DNA from: Phoronis australis | Taxonomy: Eukaryota; Phoronida; Phoronidae | Length of the DNA stretch: 28,688 nt | Assembly: GCA_002633005.1 (NCBI GenBank) | Contig: NMRA01000509.1 | Coordinates: forward strand, 168,998-197,685 | Direction of reading: 5' to 3' | Shown: one piece after another, positions 8,356 through 18,845 of the stretch | How the letters are laid out: each line of letters starts with the position of its first letter | Numbering within the stretch: the first letter of the stretch is position 1 | Made by a program: the position numbers and the translations under genes | Notes under the pieces: generated by a model | What the model saw: only the letters and a program-made list of their open reading frames with translations | Database searches by the model: none | What the model was told of the DNA's origin: nothing

Positions 8356-10126
8356 CTTTAAGAAAAATGCAGTTTCATAATATCAGAAGGTAAGCTATCA
8401 GATGAACCCCAGTGGACTGTACAAGCTCTGACATGTAGACTAAACTGCGGCTACGCGCCTAGTACATGTAGGTATTTTGCCACGGTGCCACAATAGGCAC
8501 AAGTTGCTTACACAGATCTACGGGGTTGTTCAATTTGTCGGGTTCGCAGAGTGCTTTACCCCGGGCACCAGATTGTTTTGGTCAGTAATCGCTGTCAATT
8601 CACTCATACTCAAAGTTGGCGATTTTTCTGACTTGTTTCGTTCCTTGAGCAAAGTAATTAATAGCCGAGTCTTCATATTTGGTAAATTGTACCGTAGTTT
8701 TAACCTACAATCAGTTGCCCATGCTGTGGTTAGTGTGGAAATATGCCGCTTCTCACAAAGATAATTTCAATATACTAGTGGACGCTGATTGGTCAAGTAG
8801 ATGAAGTTGTTCAGACGGGTGTACATGAAACAGGATGCACAAAATGTTGCGTAATTAATTAATGACTGTTTGGCATTAAGCGAAATAAAGATATGCTGTT
8901 CAAAAGTACATATATTATTATTTCTTTATATGTTCTGTGTATCCTTCAATAAATATATATCACCTGAAAAAAGTACATATATTTAGCATGTGAAAAAGGC
9001 ATTTGGCCTATTTTTTCGGAATTAAGTCGTGATAAAAATTACGCGTGGTAGTGTGTGAAACATGGTTTCAATGGTGACCTCGATCTTGAAACTCTAATGT
9101 TTTATTTTCCATTAATTTGGATTCTATTTGGATCTTTTTAAGTGAGAAGGCCCTGGTATGAAAAGGATTTATTATTACACATGTGCAGGTCACCACGAGT
9201 CTACAATGATTTTCCGGCGTTCTCGAATCGAAAGCAGTCGATCTTCAACTTGACGTTGTTTAGGGACATTATACTGTAAGAAATATTAACAAAATTTGTT
9301 CAACAGTTAACACTGACGATAACTGTAAATTTTTGTTATTTAGACCAAAAATTAAACCTCAAGCCGCAGCAGATCGGCTTTCGGTATAAGCTAGTCCGCT
9401 TTTGGTCAAGGTTAACATTTCATGCAGCGTCCCTGCGTCTATACCTCTGGGGTATGAACATCGCAGAAAGATCGACGCTGCTGTTCGTTTTCACTATGAG
9501 CACTGGATGAGCTCAGTCTTGTGTCTTCATTCCACTGGTTGCATATATTTTCAAAGTCACAAAACTCAGGATATCAGCAACGAGATCAATCGTAACAAAA
9601 GATCAGGTTGATAACATTTTGCGATTTGCTGCAGAAAATCTGCAGACCACGTTATAAATGTCTACGTACACTTACACGTTGTAAGCCAAAAACATTGTAT
9701 ACTGACCGCACGACTTCAGCTACTCTTTCTTTAGTTCATGTCTCCTGCTTAGCGCTTCCAACATTTTGCATAAAACTACGAAAATTCAATTTTAGAAACT
9801 TTGTGTTATAGATGCAGTCTCATTAAATTCTGAATAAGCAAATGAAATACTAATTTACAAACAGCCCCCGGTTCTCCAGTGTGCCGGAAACCATCAGAAA
9901 ACCAGTTACCGAATAAAGATTGCGTAATATTTGGAATTAATAGCCTGGTTTTTAATATGTTCACACTTGTTTTTAAGTGTACCGGTTGTGGTGTTTTCTT
10001 TAAAACCGCAATTTATTTACAAATTGTTTGTTGTTTCACTCATCAGTTACTGAAGATTCGTGTAGTTCAATAGAAATTGACGTTTTGACTGAAATGATGA
10101 GTTCATCATCGCAGTTTTAAACTTAC
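8356..10126 (-). other. First intron of the delta-endotoxin-like gene
   Basis: The intron has a consensus donor GATG|GTAAGTTT at 10126 and a pyrimidine-rich acceptor at 8356. It is AT-rich. Plus-strand open frames inside it (8477-8764, 9402-9611, 9608-9811, 9879-10073) lack motifs and are treated as chance. Confidence 0.5.
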
Positions 10127-10202
10127 CATCAGCAGCGTCACATCGGCTGAATAAAACCACTGCAGCTGCGCAGACAACCCAGAAAACAGCAATCTGTTGC
10201 AT
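10127..10202 (-). CDS. Signal-peptide exon (first coding exon of the delta-endotoxin-like gene)
   Basis: The ATG at 10200-10202 starts MQQIAVFWVVCAAAVVLFSR, a short polar start followed by a long hydrophobic core ending in small residues (CDAAD). This is a typical secretory signal peptide with cleavage likely around CDA/AD. After 25 codons plus one base, the exon ends at a consensus donor, G|GTAAGT. The leftover G plus the CA of the exon at 8355 completes an alanine codon in the open frame, so the two exons join in phase. A TATA box lies about 50 bp upstream. The product is expected to enter the secretory pathway. Confidence 0.68.
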
Positions 10203-10250
10203 CGTCTCCGAACCAAAAATTTTAATGTTTGTGTACAGTGTAACACTGTC

Positions 10251-10259
10251 CTTTATATA
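10251..10259 (-). promoter_or_regulatory. TATA box for the signal-peptide gene
   Basis: Minus-strand TATATAAAG lies about 50 bp upstream of the ATG at 10202. Initiation about 30 bp downstream would leave a short 5' UTR of roughly 20-30 nt. The spacing supports the ATG chosen and the gene's direction. Confidence 0.6.
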
Positions 10260-10264
10260 ATCTA

Positions 10265-12069
10265 AGGTCAAGGTTAGCGTGTTCTGTGATTGATGTTGGG
10301 GATGCGTGTACCTATCCGGGACCGGTAGCAATTAAGTGGACCATAATACTTCGGTTGAAACATATTGATGTGTTTCTTTTTTAATGATAATTCAGTGTGG
10401 TTACAGTTACGATTTAATAAGGTTTATGGGTTTTTCTGCCCGCATTTTTTTCTGTGAAATCATTTTCTGATGTCAGTTGATGAAACCGTAGCAAGTAGAT
10501 GTAATTGCATTCGTAAACGAGTGGTAAATCAGAATACAATGTGTTTTAGAATTCCAGTTCAGTTTTGACAAGATCGAACAAGTTGTTCCATGTGGCATTA
10601 TGTCCCTAATTCTTGTGAAAAAAAACACTATTTGACTTGGGCAACTTGCGTAGGTGTCAAATTAAATCTTTGCTAAATAGTGCGTTTCCATAGCTTGCTC
10701 GTTTTTTTCAGGCGCTTAAAATTTTAGGTCACGTTACTACATAAGATTAAGCGCCCTAAATCAAAGATTTTCTTTTTGACAGAAAGCAGATTAAAGTGCG
10801 GTCTTAATGGCGCTTCCAGATATTCTGTGCATGTGCTTCAACTGATGGGATCATGCATTTGAAGTCCCCAGAATTTGAAACTCGCTGAACGTTTCATGAG
10901 CCCAAATTCCCTCTGTGTCGTTGAATAGCACTTAATAGTTCTTGAGCGTGGACTGTTTATTGCAAACCAATCATGTAAATGTGTTATTAATTTCTGCAAA
11001 ACGTGTAACTGATGTTCGTTGTAGTGTTGTTTCTTAATTTTTGTGTATAGGTGATCAGCGCACGTACATCGATATGTAGACCATTTATATACACTGACGG
11101 TAAGTCCTGGAAAAAAGAGGAAATATAAGCCCAAAAACACGTTGCCATGGTTTAAGAATTTCGCCAAATGAACAAAATTGGGTAACACTAGGCTTTATTG
11201 GAAAATATTTCTGGCTGATATCTACAAAACACATTTGTGTTTCAAATAACAGTACAATCATTGTCACTCGCATACATGTGTTTCCAACTACAGTCATTCC
11301 ATGTACATGTACACATCAGTACCATGTTTGTGGGTGGACATTCACCTCTGAAATCGATGGTGAGCATACGTGACAGTAGGGTTGAGATAAGAATCCATAG
11401 AGGCTCATTTTACCTCAGAACCGCTTCTTTTGCTAGTTGCCAGAGAAAGATTTCTCACTCAAAACGAAAAATGTGACTTAGATATTGGAGATATCATCAT
11501 TTTATAGGAAATCAAATGAGTGACATCGAAAATGACATCCGAGTCCCGGATTTAACTTAAGTTTTCTTACTTGCAATGTTTAGTTTCCTTTTTACACTTT
11601 GAATTATGATTGAGAAATGTCTCTCTGACTTACTGCTGGACAATCAAGATGCTGAATGCCTTGTGGTTGTATAGTGTTATGTGTCCCTTGCGCGGTGCAG
11701 CATTGCATTGTCGTCTTGCAGTATACCATTTTGTCCAACTGCCCGAATGTCAGATATGGCTACCAGAACTCGAGTTCGGCAGCTCTAGGCGTTTAGATTT
11801 TCTCGTAGACGGACAAGTGGAGTTCTTCCGTTGAAGGAGATTCCGCCCCTCACCACAACACTACCTCCAACGTACGGAGTCACGAGCATAATGCAACAGT
11901 TTGAAAATATTTCGCCTCACAGTCTCCACACAGTCTGCCGCCTGTCCATGGACCATAAGCAAAAACGAGATTCATCAGAGAACACCTTGGTTCCTGAAGT
12001 ATTATCCAAGAAAAAAGGCAAAAAAAAACAGAGAACGTGTCAAACAGGAAAAACTGCAACTACCAAAGA
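10265..12069. other. Intergenic stretch upstream of the secreted-protein gene
   Basis: No convincing gene. A minus-strand frame at 10838-11188 starts at GTG and has no motif. Plus-strand frames at 11237-11476 and 11610-12094 look like chance, with a lysine run from an A-rich tract. TACATGTACA near 11302 is one of the many TACATGTA motifs in the window. Confidence 0.35.
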
Positions 12070-12130
12070 CTGGAACTCACGACCTGGCGGATAGAGCGCG
12101 CGTTCCTTGCCAGTACACCACCACGATTTA
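12070..12130 (-). repeat. tRNA-derived SINE head relic
   Basis: Read on the minus strand, TGGTGGTGTACTGGCAAGG resembles a pol III A-box region. AGGTCGTGAGTTCCAGTC, about 30 bp later, resembles a B box. The spacing and GGTCGTGAGTTC wording are typical of tRNA-derived SINEs. It does not fold convincingly as a tRNA gene by eye, and no body or tail was delimited. Confidence 0.4.
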
Positions 12131-12760
12131 ACTACTAATATCTTACTTAGAGACCTACTTGTTTATGGTCCACAGCGTTTGCGCGAGAAACGTACTTCTT
12201 TTCGTAATGCTTATTACACGTTTTATATTTTGTGCCATCAATTCTTAACAAATTTGTCGTATTTAAAATAGTCTTCAAATGCCCAAAAGACCAAATCCAT
12301 TTTTCGTGTTGGCAATAATAACGGGATTGCTTTGGAAATCGTCTTATGATAAGGTTTGACAAAGAGAGTATTGCGAGTTTCTGAGTGATTCACTAAGGCT
12401 TCGATTAAAATTCACATCTTACCAGCAGCTTCTGTTTTTTCATCGTCACCCCTGTTCCATTTTCTTTAAAAATGAAGTAAATTTTCTTCATTGCACAGTG
12501 GAGCAGACGACGGAAACGGAGTAGTGGTGTGCAGCGCTTCTGCCGGTCACCTGGGATATCGCGGGAGAGCCTATACTGAGCCATAGTTCCGTTACGAATG
12601 CGCCGTGTTCCGAATTTGGCACTTGAAATTGGATTTGAGCCCAAACCCCCCACACACTAAAATGCACACATTTAAATCTTTTTTCATCCGTATAATTCAA
12701 TTACCGGGGTTAATTAATAAACTCAACATTTCCTTACGCTCTTACTGTTTTATTTTTTTT
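12131..12760. other. Non-coding stretch
   Basis: Minus-strand frames at 12147-12362 and 12405-12700 have no recognised motifs. No repeat was delimited. Confidence 0.3.
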
Positions 12761-12766
12761 GCGGCA

Positions 12767-12812
12767 GCCAAGGGGGGGGGGCCTGCCCCCCCCCCCTAAA
12801 TCCACCTATGTA
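12767..12812. repeat. G-run/C-run hairpin, repeat end relic
   Basis: A run of about ten G is followed by a short spacer and a run of about twelve C, then TAAATCCACC. Read on the minus strand, GGTGGATTTAGGGGGG resembles ends of non-autonomous hAT-type repeats like the GGATCCAGG repeat elsewhere in the window. Confidence 0.4.
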
Positions 12813-12856
12813 TAAAGTTTACTTAATTGTCTAAAATTACTCATAATTGCTCAGCT

Positions 12857-12858
<2 letters not shown>

Positions 12859-12920
<62 letters not shown>
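12859..12920. repeat. (GT)n microsatellite
   Basis: About 62 bp of GT dinucleotides with one GA interruption, continuing imperfectly into ATGCGTGCGT. Confidence 0.95.
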
Positions 12921-12949
12921 ATGCGTGCGTACATTGACATAGAGGTAGG

Positions 12950-15054
12950 TGCAAGGTAGGTCCTTTGATCGCCAAGAGCATCTTTGGGAGGAGCAATCTT
13001 TTTTGCACTAGCAACTAACCATCTCAAAGATAGCCCCTGGCGCCGGAAGCTCCTAAGTTGTGAGAGTTTCAGCTGGCCATCTTTGTCCTAGTAAATTCAT
13101 TGAGCAATCGATCAAGGAACCCCTGTCGAGAAATGGCTGCCTGGCCCCACACTCTGACCTGAATGAACACCCACAGCACATGCTATTTCAAAGCACCAAC
13201 GGTTGGTGGAAGTTTTTCGCTGTTTACTGACGAGGTACCATTTCAGCTCTGTTATGCTATTTCTGTCAATACCCTGTGGTGAGTATGCAGCACATGTAAA
13301 AGGGGGCTATGCGAACAGAGGTTCACCTGTTATTTCAGAATTAGTACAAAGAGTCTGCAGTGCATTGACAACATAACTGTCCTCCTTCAAATACATATTC
13401 AGCCTACACAATCGACCAGTGTTGTCTTCCCCTGTAAAAGCATAGAAAGCTGGAAGAGCCTTTGCCCGCGAAGCAGCTATTGCTGTCTATATTGTATTGA
13501 CGTCCACAATCACAGATTCCATGGAGACTGGAGTATGTCGGAGAAGTCTGTCATGATAGGCAATGACGAGTACCAGAACATTAGTACCAGCTCAAAAAAA
13601 CATCAGCTGAGAATCAGGAATGTTTCGATGTGATGCCAAGACTGCATGATGTATTAGCTCTGCTTATTCGGGATTGTACTCATCTAGGCGTAGGTGACGT
13701 CAGTTGCTCTTTGTGCATTTTGAAGCTGAAGTAATCGCTATCTTGGCAGAGTCTTTACTATATTCAAGTGTCTTTGTAGACATATATTCAGTTAGTTGAA
13801 CCTTTGTTTGGTCATTGGAGAGGAAATGACTCATTGGGATAATCTGTATGTTAGTGTCATCTCTTGTCTGGTACTGTACTTGACTCCTTCTTTGCCTCCT
13901 TTTTTCACTTGTGGCTTGTTTCAAAGAGTTGTCTCTTTGGGTGTCAAAAACCGGAATGATCTCGTCATAATCTCTAGTTAAGAACATCACTTCCGTGCTA
14001 CCCACCAGTGTGGCTTGAGTGAACATACTCGGTGGATGCCATTGTTTGCAATGTTTTCTGGGTCTAAAACCTCTCTTGCAGCTTGATGACTGCCCTGTTC
14101 TAAGACGTCTGCTTTTGAAAGATTTTGCAGAAGGTGGATTAGCTTCGACTTGTCTGTGCATGGCAGCATTGCCCCACTAGCAGCAAAGAATGCTCTTGGT
14201 GAGAGGGTGAATTTGTATTGGCTGATGGCATGTTCCTGCTCGATTTGTCTATTTAACTTGATAAGTACCATCAGCCTGCCATGCGGGTCCTTGGTCACCT
14301 TGAGATTCTCAGTGTTGTCATAGAATTTCATGGCTGCCTTCTTGTGTCCTGACATGAACATCTTATCGTTCGCCCTTTTGACTGATGACCAAAAGCTCTT
14401 ATCTCCATTGATTCTCTTAGCGGCATAATCTTCGTACAGTGTCAGGCCGTGTCATCGGAAAACAATATCTTTGGGCAATGCTGTTGTGGGACATATGCAT
14501 GTGTGATCATGCCGTACAGCTTGTCACCCTGCACTGTAGCTGGATTGACATGGTAGAGTATGGCACTTTTAATCCAGTCTATGACATTGTGATCTCTCTT
14601 GATCTGGTAGCTGAGAGTTCTTTTGCTTGATTCCTGTTTCAGTGCTGAATTGAAATCTCTGGACAGACAGGAAAGTTCTTGAGCTGCCATGAAGAATCTC
14701 TGCCTGGCCTTGGTATTGTTAGAAATACTGGTCAGTCCAGAATGGACCTTCGTCATCCTGTTGAGGTGTTCACAAATGTGATCTGTACCAACGGACACAA
14801 ATGGGATTTCAGTTTCGGTGACTGATAAGTTGCCTGTTCCGAGATCAGTCCAGGTGTCGGGGTAATTGGTTCTTAGATCTTGCATACCAGCAACGTATCT
14901 GGGCCAGAATCTTTTGTATTTGATGCGATCAAGAGCAAAGTAGATCTTGCTCATTGCATCAGCAGTCTGTAGATGCAGAGTCAAGTCAGCATTTTGAGAT
15001 GCTGCCACAGATAGCAGGACGTTTTCGACTGAATGTAAATAGTTCTTAGTGGAC
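12950..15054 (-). pseudogene. Decayed repeat-associated gene with C-terminal CXC motif (3' part)
   Basis: Several reading-frame pieces follow one another on the minus strand in the order of one protein family, widespread in marine invertebrate genomes and usually annotated as uncharacterised or Tesmin/TSO1-like CXC proteins. In order they are: 15054-14442 (FALDRIKYKRFWPRYVAGM, IPFVSVGTDHICEHLNRM), 14361-13987 (PRAFFAASGAMLPCTDKSKL), 14116-13700 (DYDEIIPVFDT, YQTRDDTNIQIIPMS), about 13480-13420 (AFTGEDNTGRL), and about 13016-12970, where cysteines spaced as in a CXC motif occur around an internal stop (CKKDCSSQRCS). Frameshifts and stops separate the pieces, so it is dead. It is cut off from its 5' part by the insertion at 15059-16565. 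The family's function is not known to me; copy behaviour suggests a mobile element. Confidence 0.72.
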
Positions 15055-16569
15055 TTAAAGGAGAATGCCACCCAAAAACAACCTATTTTGTATCAATTTA
15101 GATCGAGGAGTTCTACTCGATAACAGCACGTTCGGTTGCGTTACCTGACACCTGACGGCAGACGGAGGTGTTGAAATTATCCAATGACGTCATTTGGTTT
15201 CACACGCAGTCTGTTCTATAGTTCACAACACGGGTTACTGGTGCCAGCTTATCGCTTGAAGTCATCGTTTAACACCAATAAATCATCAAACTTCGATTAA
15301 AACCCTTACAAATACACCGAGTTCTTATAAAAACGTGTTGTTTTATTTCGTTACGGATTTATTGGTATTTGGACACACCATAGCCAACAAAATTCGGCAG
15401 GCCAATTTACCAAGGTTCGTAGCAGGAGTTTGGAGTCTCCTCGGAGATAAATTCGAAGTATTCTTCCGAGACATGAGAACCTAGATCTGTGTGGTTTAGA
15501 CTTATGATTTTTTGAGTTCTAAACCCATAAAACGCTTTTTAGCCCGGCCGCAGCGGCTTAGAACCCGATCAGGCCCGTCGCGGTCACCGGGGCAGGCACG
15601 AACATACATGTAAACCAGCTTGAGCTGGAAACTAAACCTCCAGTCACGAAAAGACTATAATAGTGAGCCAAAGAAATAATGTTCACATAATTATTTATGT
15701 GAATCAGCTGAAAATCTACTTACATGTACTTGTCGGGGGCCACGAAGTCGGGTTCCCCTTCCACAGACCGTCAGGGCAAAGGCTGTACAGTAACAATGAT
15801 TTGAATAATGTATTTGTATTTCTAAACAAAGATTCCCCTAACATGTGACCATAGCATATAAAATCGAGTAATTGTTTCACAACAGCTTTCTGTCAGCAAA
15901 CACTGAATTAGCATGCGCTCACACGGACTCGGTGTCCGGTCAATTACCTTTATTGGTTAGGATGAGAATAATTCATTTTGAAACAGAACGAAGAATAATA
16001 AACGTCTACATGGCAACTTGCCTGGCGCCAATCCCGACTTAGTCAAGAGCTCATCCGACGAAGACTTCACGGGTCGGATCCTTAGGTTTCACAGGCTATC
16101 AGTTCGAACCGGAATACACTGATCAAGAAACACTAGAGAGGCGCCGTGAACATGCAACGGAACATATGGATAGTTCTTTTGGTAAGCTGAAATTCGTCAG
16201 AGAAATTACTGTCAACGAAATGCCGACACGGAGATGTTTCACGGCCTCATACTTGCTATTAACAGCGTACCTTTCATTCTTCACTACCGCGAGCCACGTC
16301 CTAAGCATTTCAGGCTCTCGAGGAAGTCGAAATAACGATATACCCGCTTTCTTCGCAGCTTCATAGTTCGGAAAAACGGGAACGATGCACTGTAATATAG
16401 CGGTATTCACTCTGCAGACGAACCAATGACGTGGTCGTTTATCACCTTCCTCAAAGGTTAACACTACACCTCTCGGCAAGGTGAGGTCGTCCGTATAATA
16501 GACGATGTAGATATAGACCGATTAAGACGGTAAATAAGACTAATTAAATCGGGTGGCCTTCTCCTTTAA
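15055..16569 (-). mobile_element. Kolobok-like DNA transposon, 1507 bp, TTAA target duplication
   Basis: TTAA occurs at 15055-15058 and 16566-16569. Just inside are 15-bp terminal inverted repeats, AGGAGAATGCCACCC (15059-15073) and the complement of AGGAGAAGGCCACCC (16551-16565), with one mismatch. The element interrupts the CXC relic: the peptide before it ends HRSTNAML and the one after starts STKNYLHSVE. A broken THAP domain lies near its right end. TTAA targets plus a THAP-bearing transposase are hallmarks of the Kolobok superfamily; piggyBac also uses TTAA but has no THAP domain. Most of the interior is not coding, so this is an internally decayed or deleted copy. Confidence 0.75.
16123..16479 (-). 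pseudogene. Broken THAP domain of the Kolobok-like transposase
   Basis: The frame encodes PNYEAAKKAGISLFRLPREP followed by EMLRTWLAVVKNERYAVNSK, the N-terminal half of a THAP zinc-binding domain (C2CH), which recognises transposon ends. The second metal ligand expected shortly after the first cysteine (CIVPVF) is a phenylalanine. About 40 codons later the frame is wrong for the C-terminal ligands, but the next frame at 16228 reads CRHFVDSNFSDEFQL, giving the C..H pair. A single-base shift therefore separates the halves. A possible acceptor (TATATTACAG) precedes the first cysteine at 16389. No downstream catalytic domain is readable. Confidence 0.6.
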
Positions 16570-17289
16570 GCATGGCATTGGTTGATCTGTGGGCCTCCAA
16601 TTCACTGGGTGATTCCAGTAGCTCGGCAATTGGCAGCAATTCAAGAAAATTGTGACATGAGCTTGCTTTGTGCTCTTGGCCTTTCAGGTCTTGTTCTTCG
16701 GAACAGGCTGTTGCTGCTGATTTTACAGACTCACAATAGATGGCTTCTAACTGTATATTTTCTTTAAATAATTCCTTTAGGACTCTCAAACAGTGCTTTA
16801 TATGAGAAAATGTGGGTTCGGAGAGTACGTTTGTAGTGAGTGCACTTTAGAATCTTTCTGTTGTTGCTGTGCCAAAGACGTCGCCTTCTATTCAGGTATC
16901 ATCTATGGCAGAATTCTCTATGGACGTACGAAGTGCTCTCAGATCAGCCATTATGGAATTCCCCAAGTCTTGGGATCAATGTTTGCTTACGTTCAGGTCT
17001 TGTACACTGTATCCAGGAGCTGCACAACCCTCTGGTATAGAGCCATGTCACATGAAATGGCATTTGGATAAGCTTCGCCAACAACCAGCCTCCTCAAATG
17101 GCTCGCCTGCATAACAATATTTAGAAGGATCGACCATTCATGGGCCACCTCTGGAGGTAGTAGGGCACCAAACTTAGTGAAAGACTGGTTTGTAGAGATC
17201 AGTGAGTTGTAGCAGGGCCAGCATGGGATATCCCTGTTGTTCTCGTCATTGATCCTCAATATATAATGTAAATAAAGGTTAATCAGCAT
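16570..17289 (-). pseudogene. Decayed repeat-associated CXC-family gene (5' part)
   Basis: This is the upstream portion of the gene split by the Kolobok-like insertion. Pieces at 17240-16993 (WPCYNSLISTNQSFTKFGAL, PEVAHEWSILLNIVMQA), about 16980-16950 (LIPRLGEFHNG) and 16789-16570 (ending HRSTNAML) follow the order of the same family. The pieces are in different frames, so it is not functional. The N-terminus is missing. At about 17300 similarity stops, and LINE sequence on the opposite strand begins within about 100 bp. Confidence 0.65.
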
Positions 17290-17403
17290 TTCTGTGCTTC
17301 TTTGAAATATTCGTATCCTGAAGGGTTCGTAGCTGCTATTAAAAATGCCTTAGATTCTATGTATTGCTTTAGAAATAATGTTTTTCAGTCTCCAAAACTG
17401 AAA

Positions 17404-18109
17404 TTTCAAATTATCGCCCAATAACTTTACTTGACACCCTATCCAAAATCTTTGAGAAGATCATAACTCAAAGTATTCTTACATATCTCAAACAAAACAA
17501 CTTGATCTATCATCGTCAATTTGGTTTTTTGCCTGGAAACAGCACCGTGGTACAACTTGTTGAAATGGTACATGACATTCATTTACATTTTGAGAAGGGC
17601 GAGAGTGTAGGTCCATTTTTCTAGATATAGCTTCTGCCTTCGATTGTGTCCCTCACGACCTTCTACTTCACAAACTTCGATCCTAAGGCATTACTGGTAT
17701 TCTTTTAAACATGGTGACCTCATATCTCTCCGATAGAACATACAGTGTTCGTGTCGACGGCGTACTTTCAACTTTATCCCTTCCTGGATTTGTAAACGCA
17801 GGTATACCGCAGGGTAGTGTATTGGGCCCTCTTCTCTTCTTGGTTTATATTAATGACCTTCCTGATAACCTGTCATGTAGCACATACTTTTATGCAGGTG
17901 AAACGGCGCTTTTTTACCCCATCGCAAGGAGCAGCCGTGAAAGATCCTTGCAGCTTCAACACGACTTAAATAAACTAAGCTATTGGTCACAAGAATGGCG
18001 AATGAATTTTAAACTAGAAAAAAGCGTTGACCTCACCTTCTCCAAATCTACTAATGCTCTCCTCCTTGTTGACCCGTCTTATTACCTTCAAATCAGCGTC
18101 CAGCGCTAA
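17404..18109 (+). pseudogene. LINE (non-LTR) reverse transcriptase fragment
   Basis: Plus-strand pieces give reverse-transcriptase signatures in order: NYRPITLLDTLSKIFEKI, RQFGFLPGNSTVVQLVEM, LDIASAFDCVPHDLLLHKL, AGIPQGSVLGPLLFLVYIND. This is the core of a Jockey/CR1-like non-LTR polymerase. A frameshift near 17620 and a stop near 17683 separate the first parts. The catalytic ADD triad is replaced: the sequence reads YFYAGETALFY where (F/Y)ADDTAL is expected. The frame then stays open to 18109. No endonuclease domain or tail was found, so this is a dead fragment. Confidence 0.88.
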
Positions 18110-18845
18110 AACACCTTTTTGACACTAGAATTGTATGTATTGTTCATAAAAAATATTGTTTTTTGTTTCTTACATACCACGGAAAGTAATTAATTTCGAA
18201 GCAAATTACACCGCTCATAATTCGTAGCCCCTTCCAGCGCCCCAGAAAAAATCTTAACCAATCAGCGTAAAGTGGTTCATATGACACCATCGTGGCCACG
18301 AAATTACTTTAAAATTCCTTTCCAAACAAAATGTGGAGGCAGCCATTAAAGGCAATATTCTAAGTGATACTGAGCAAAATGCATTTTAAAGCGCCATTTT
18401 TGAAATTCTAGAATGGATGCCAAGATGGCCGCCAACAAAGTTGAAATTTCCAATTCTCTGACCTCAGAAATGCAACATTCTACAAGTGACCCAAGGGCGG
18501 AGATATTGGGCAAAATCTATTTTACCGACGCCATTTTTGAAACTCCAAGATGGCCGCCAAAAATGGAATCAATTATTTTCTGATTCGTCAATCCATGAAG
18601 TTTCCAAAAGTGTATACTTTTTACTTTCCCCAAAAAAATCCAACGAATGTCAAAGTTTGGAGACAGTGAACCTGACTAGAACTGAATATGAAAGCAAAAC
18701 GGCCAGAGACAAAGAGTGGGCAAATTTGCCGGCCAATTAACTCGCTTACTGAACGTTAAATTTGCGCGTGCTTGATATAAGAATTATCTAAAAGTATCAA
18801 TGGCCATATTGTCAAAATACCGTAACATCCCGCATACAAGCCTTT
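18110..18845. other. Non-coding stretch with a duplicated AAGATGGCCGCC-containing segment
   Basis: A segment reading GCAAAAT...ATTTT...GCCATTTTTGAAA...CCAAGATGGCCGCCAA occurs near 18375-18437 and again near 18508-18562, about 130 bp apart. The second copy lacks about ten bases present in the first. AAGATGGC is the core of YY1-type sites, but the repetition looks like repeat structure. No gene was recognised; a frame at 18486-18740 crosses the second copy. Confidence 0.4.

Noticed and set aside
8477-8764. Plus-strand open frame in the first intron
   Set aside because: It starts at TTG, has no motif, and lies opposite a well-supported intron.
10838-11188. Minus-strand open frame of 116 codons
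   Set aside because: It starts at GTG, has no recognisable motif and matches no neighbour. It is treated as chance.
12070-12130. A true tRNA gene
   Set aside because: Box-like words are present, but the acceptor stem and anticodon arm do not pair convincingly. A SINE relic explains it better.
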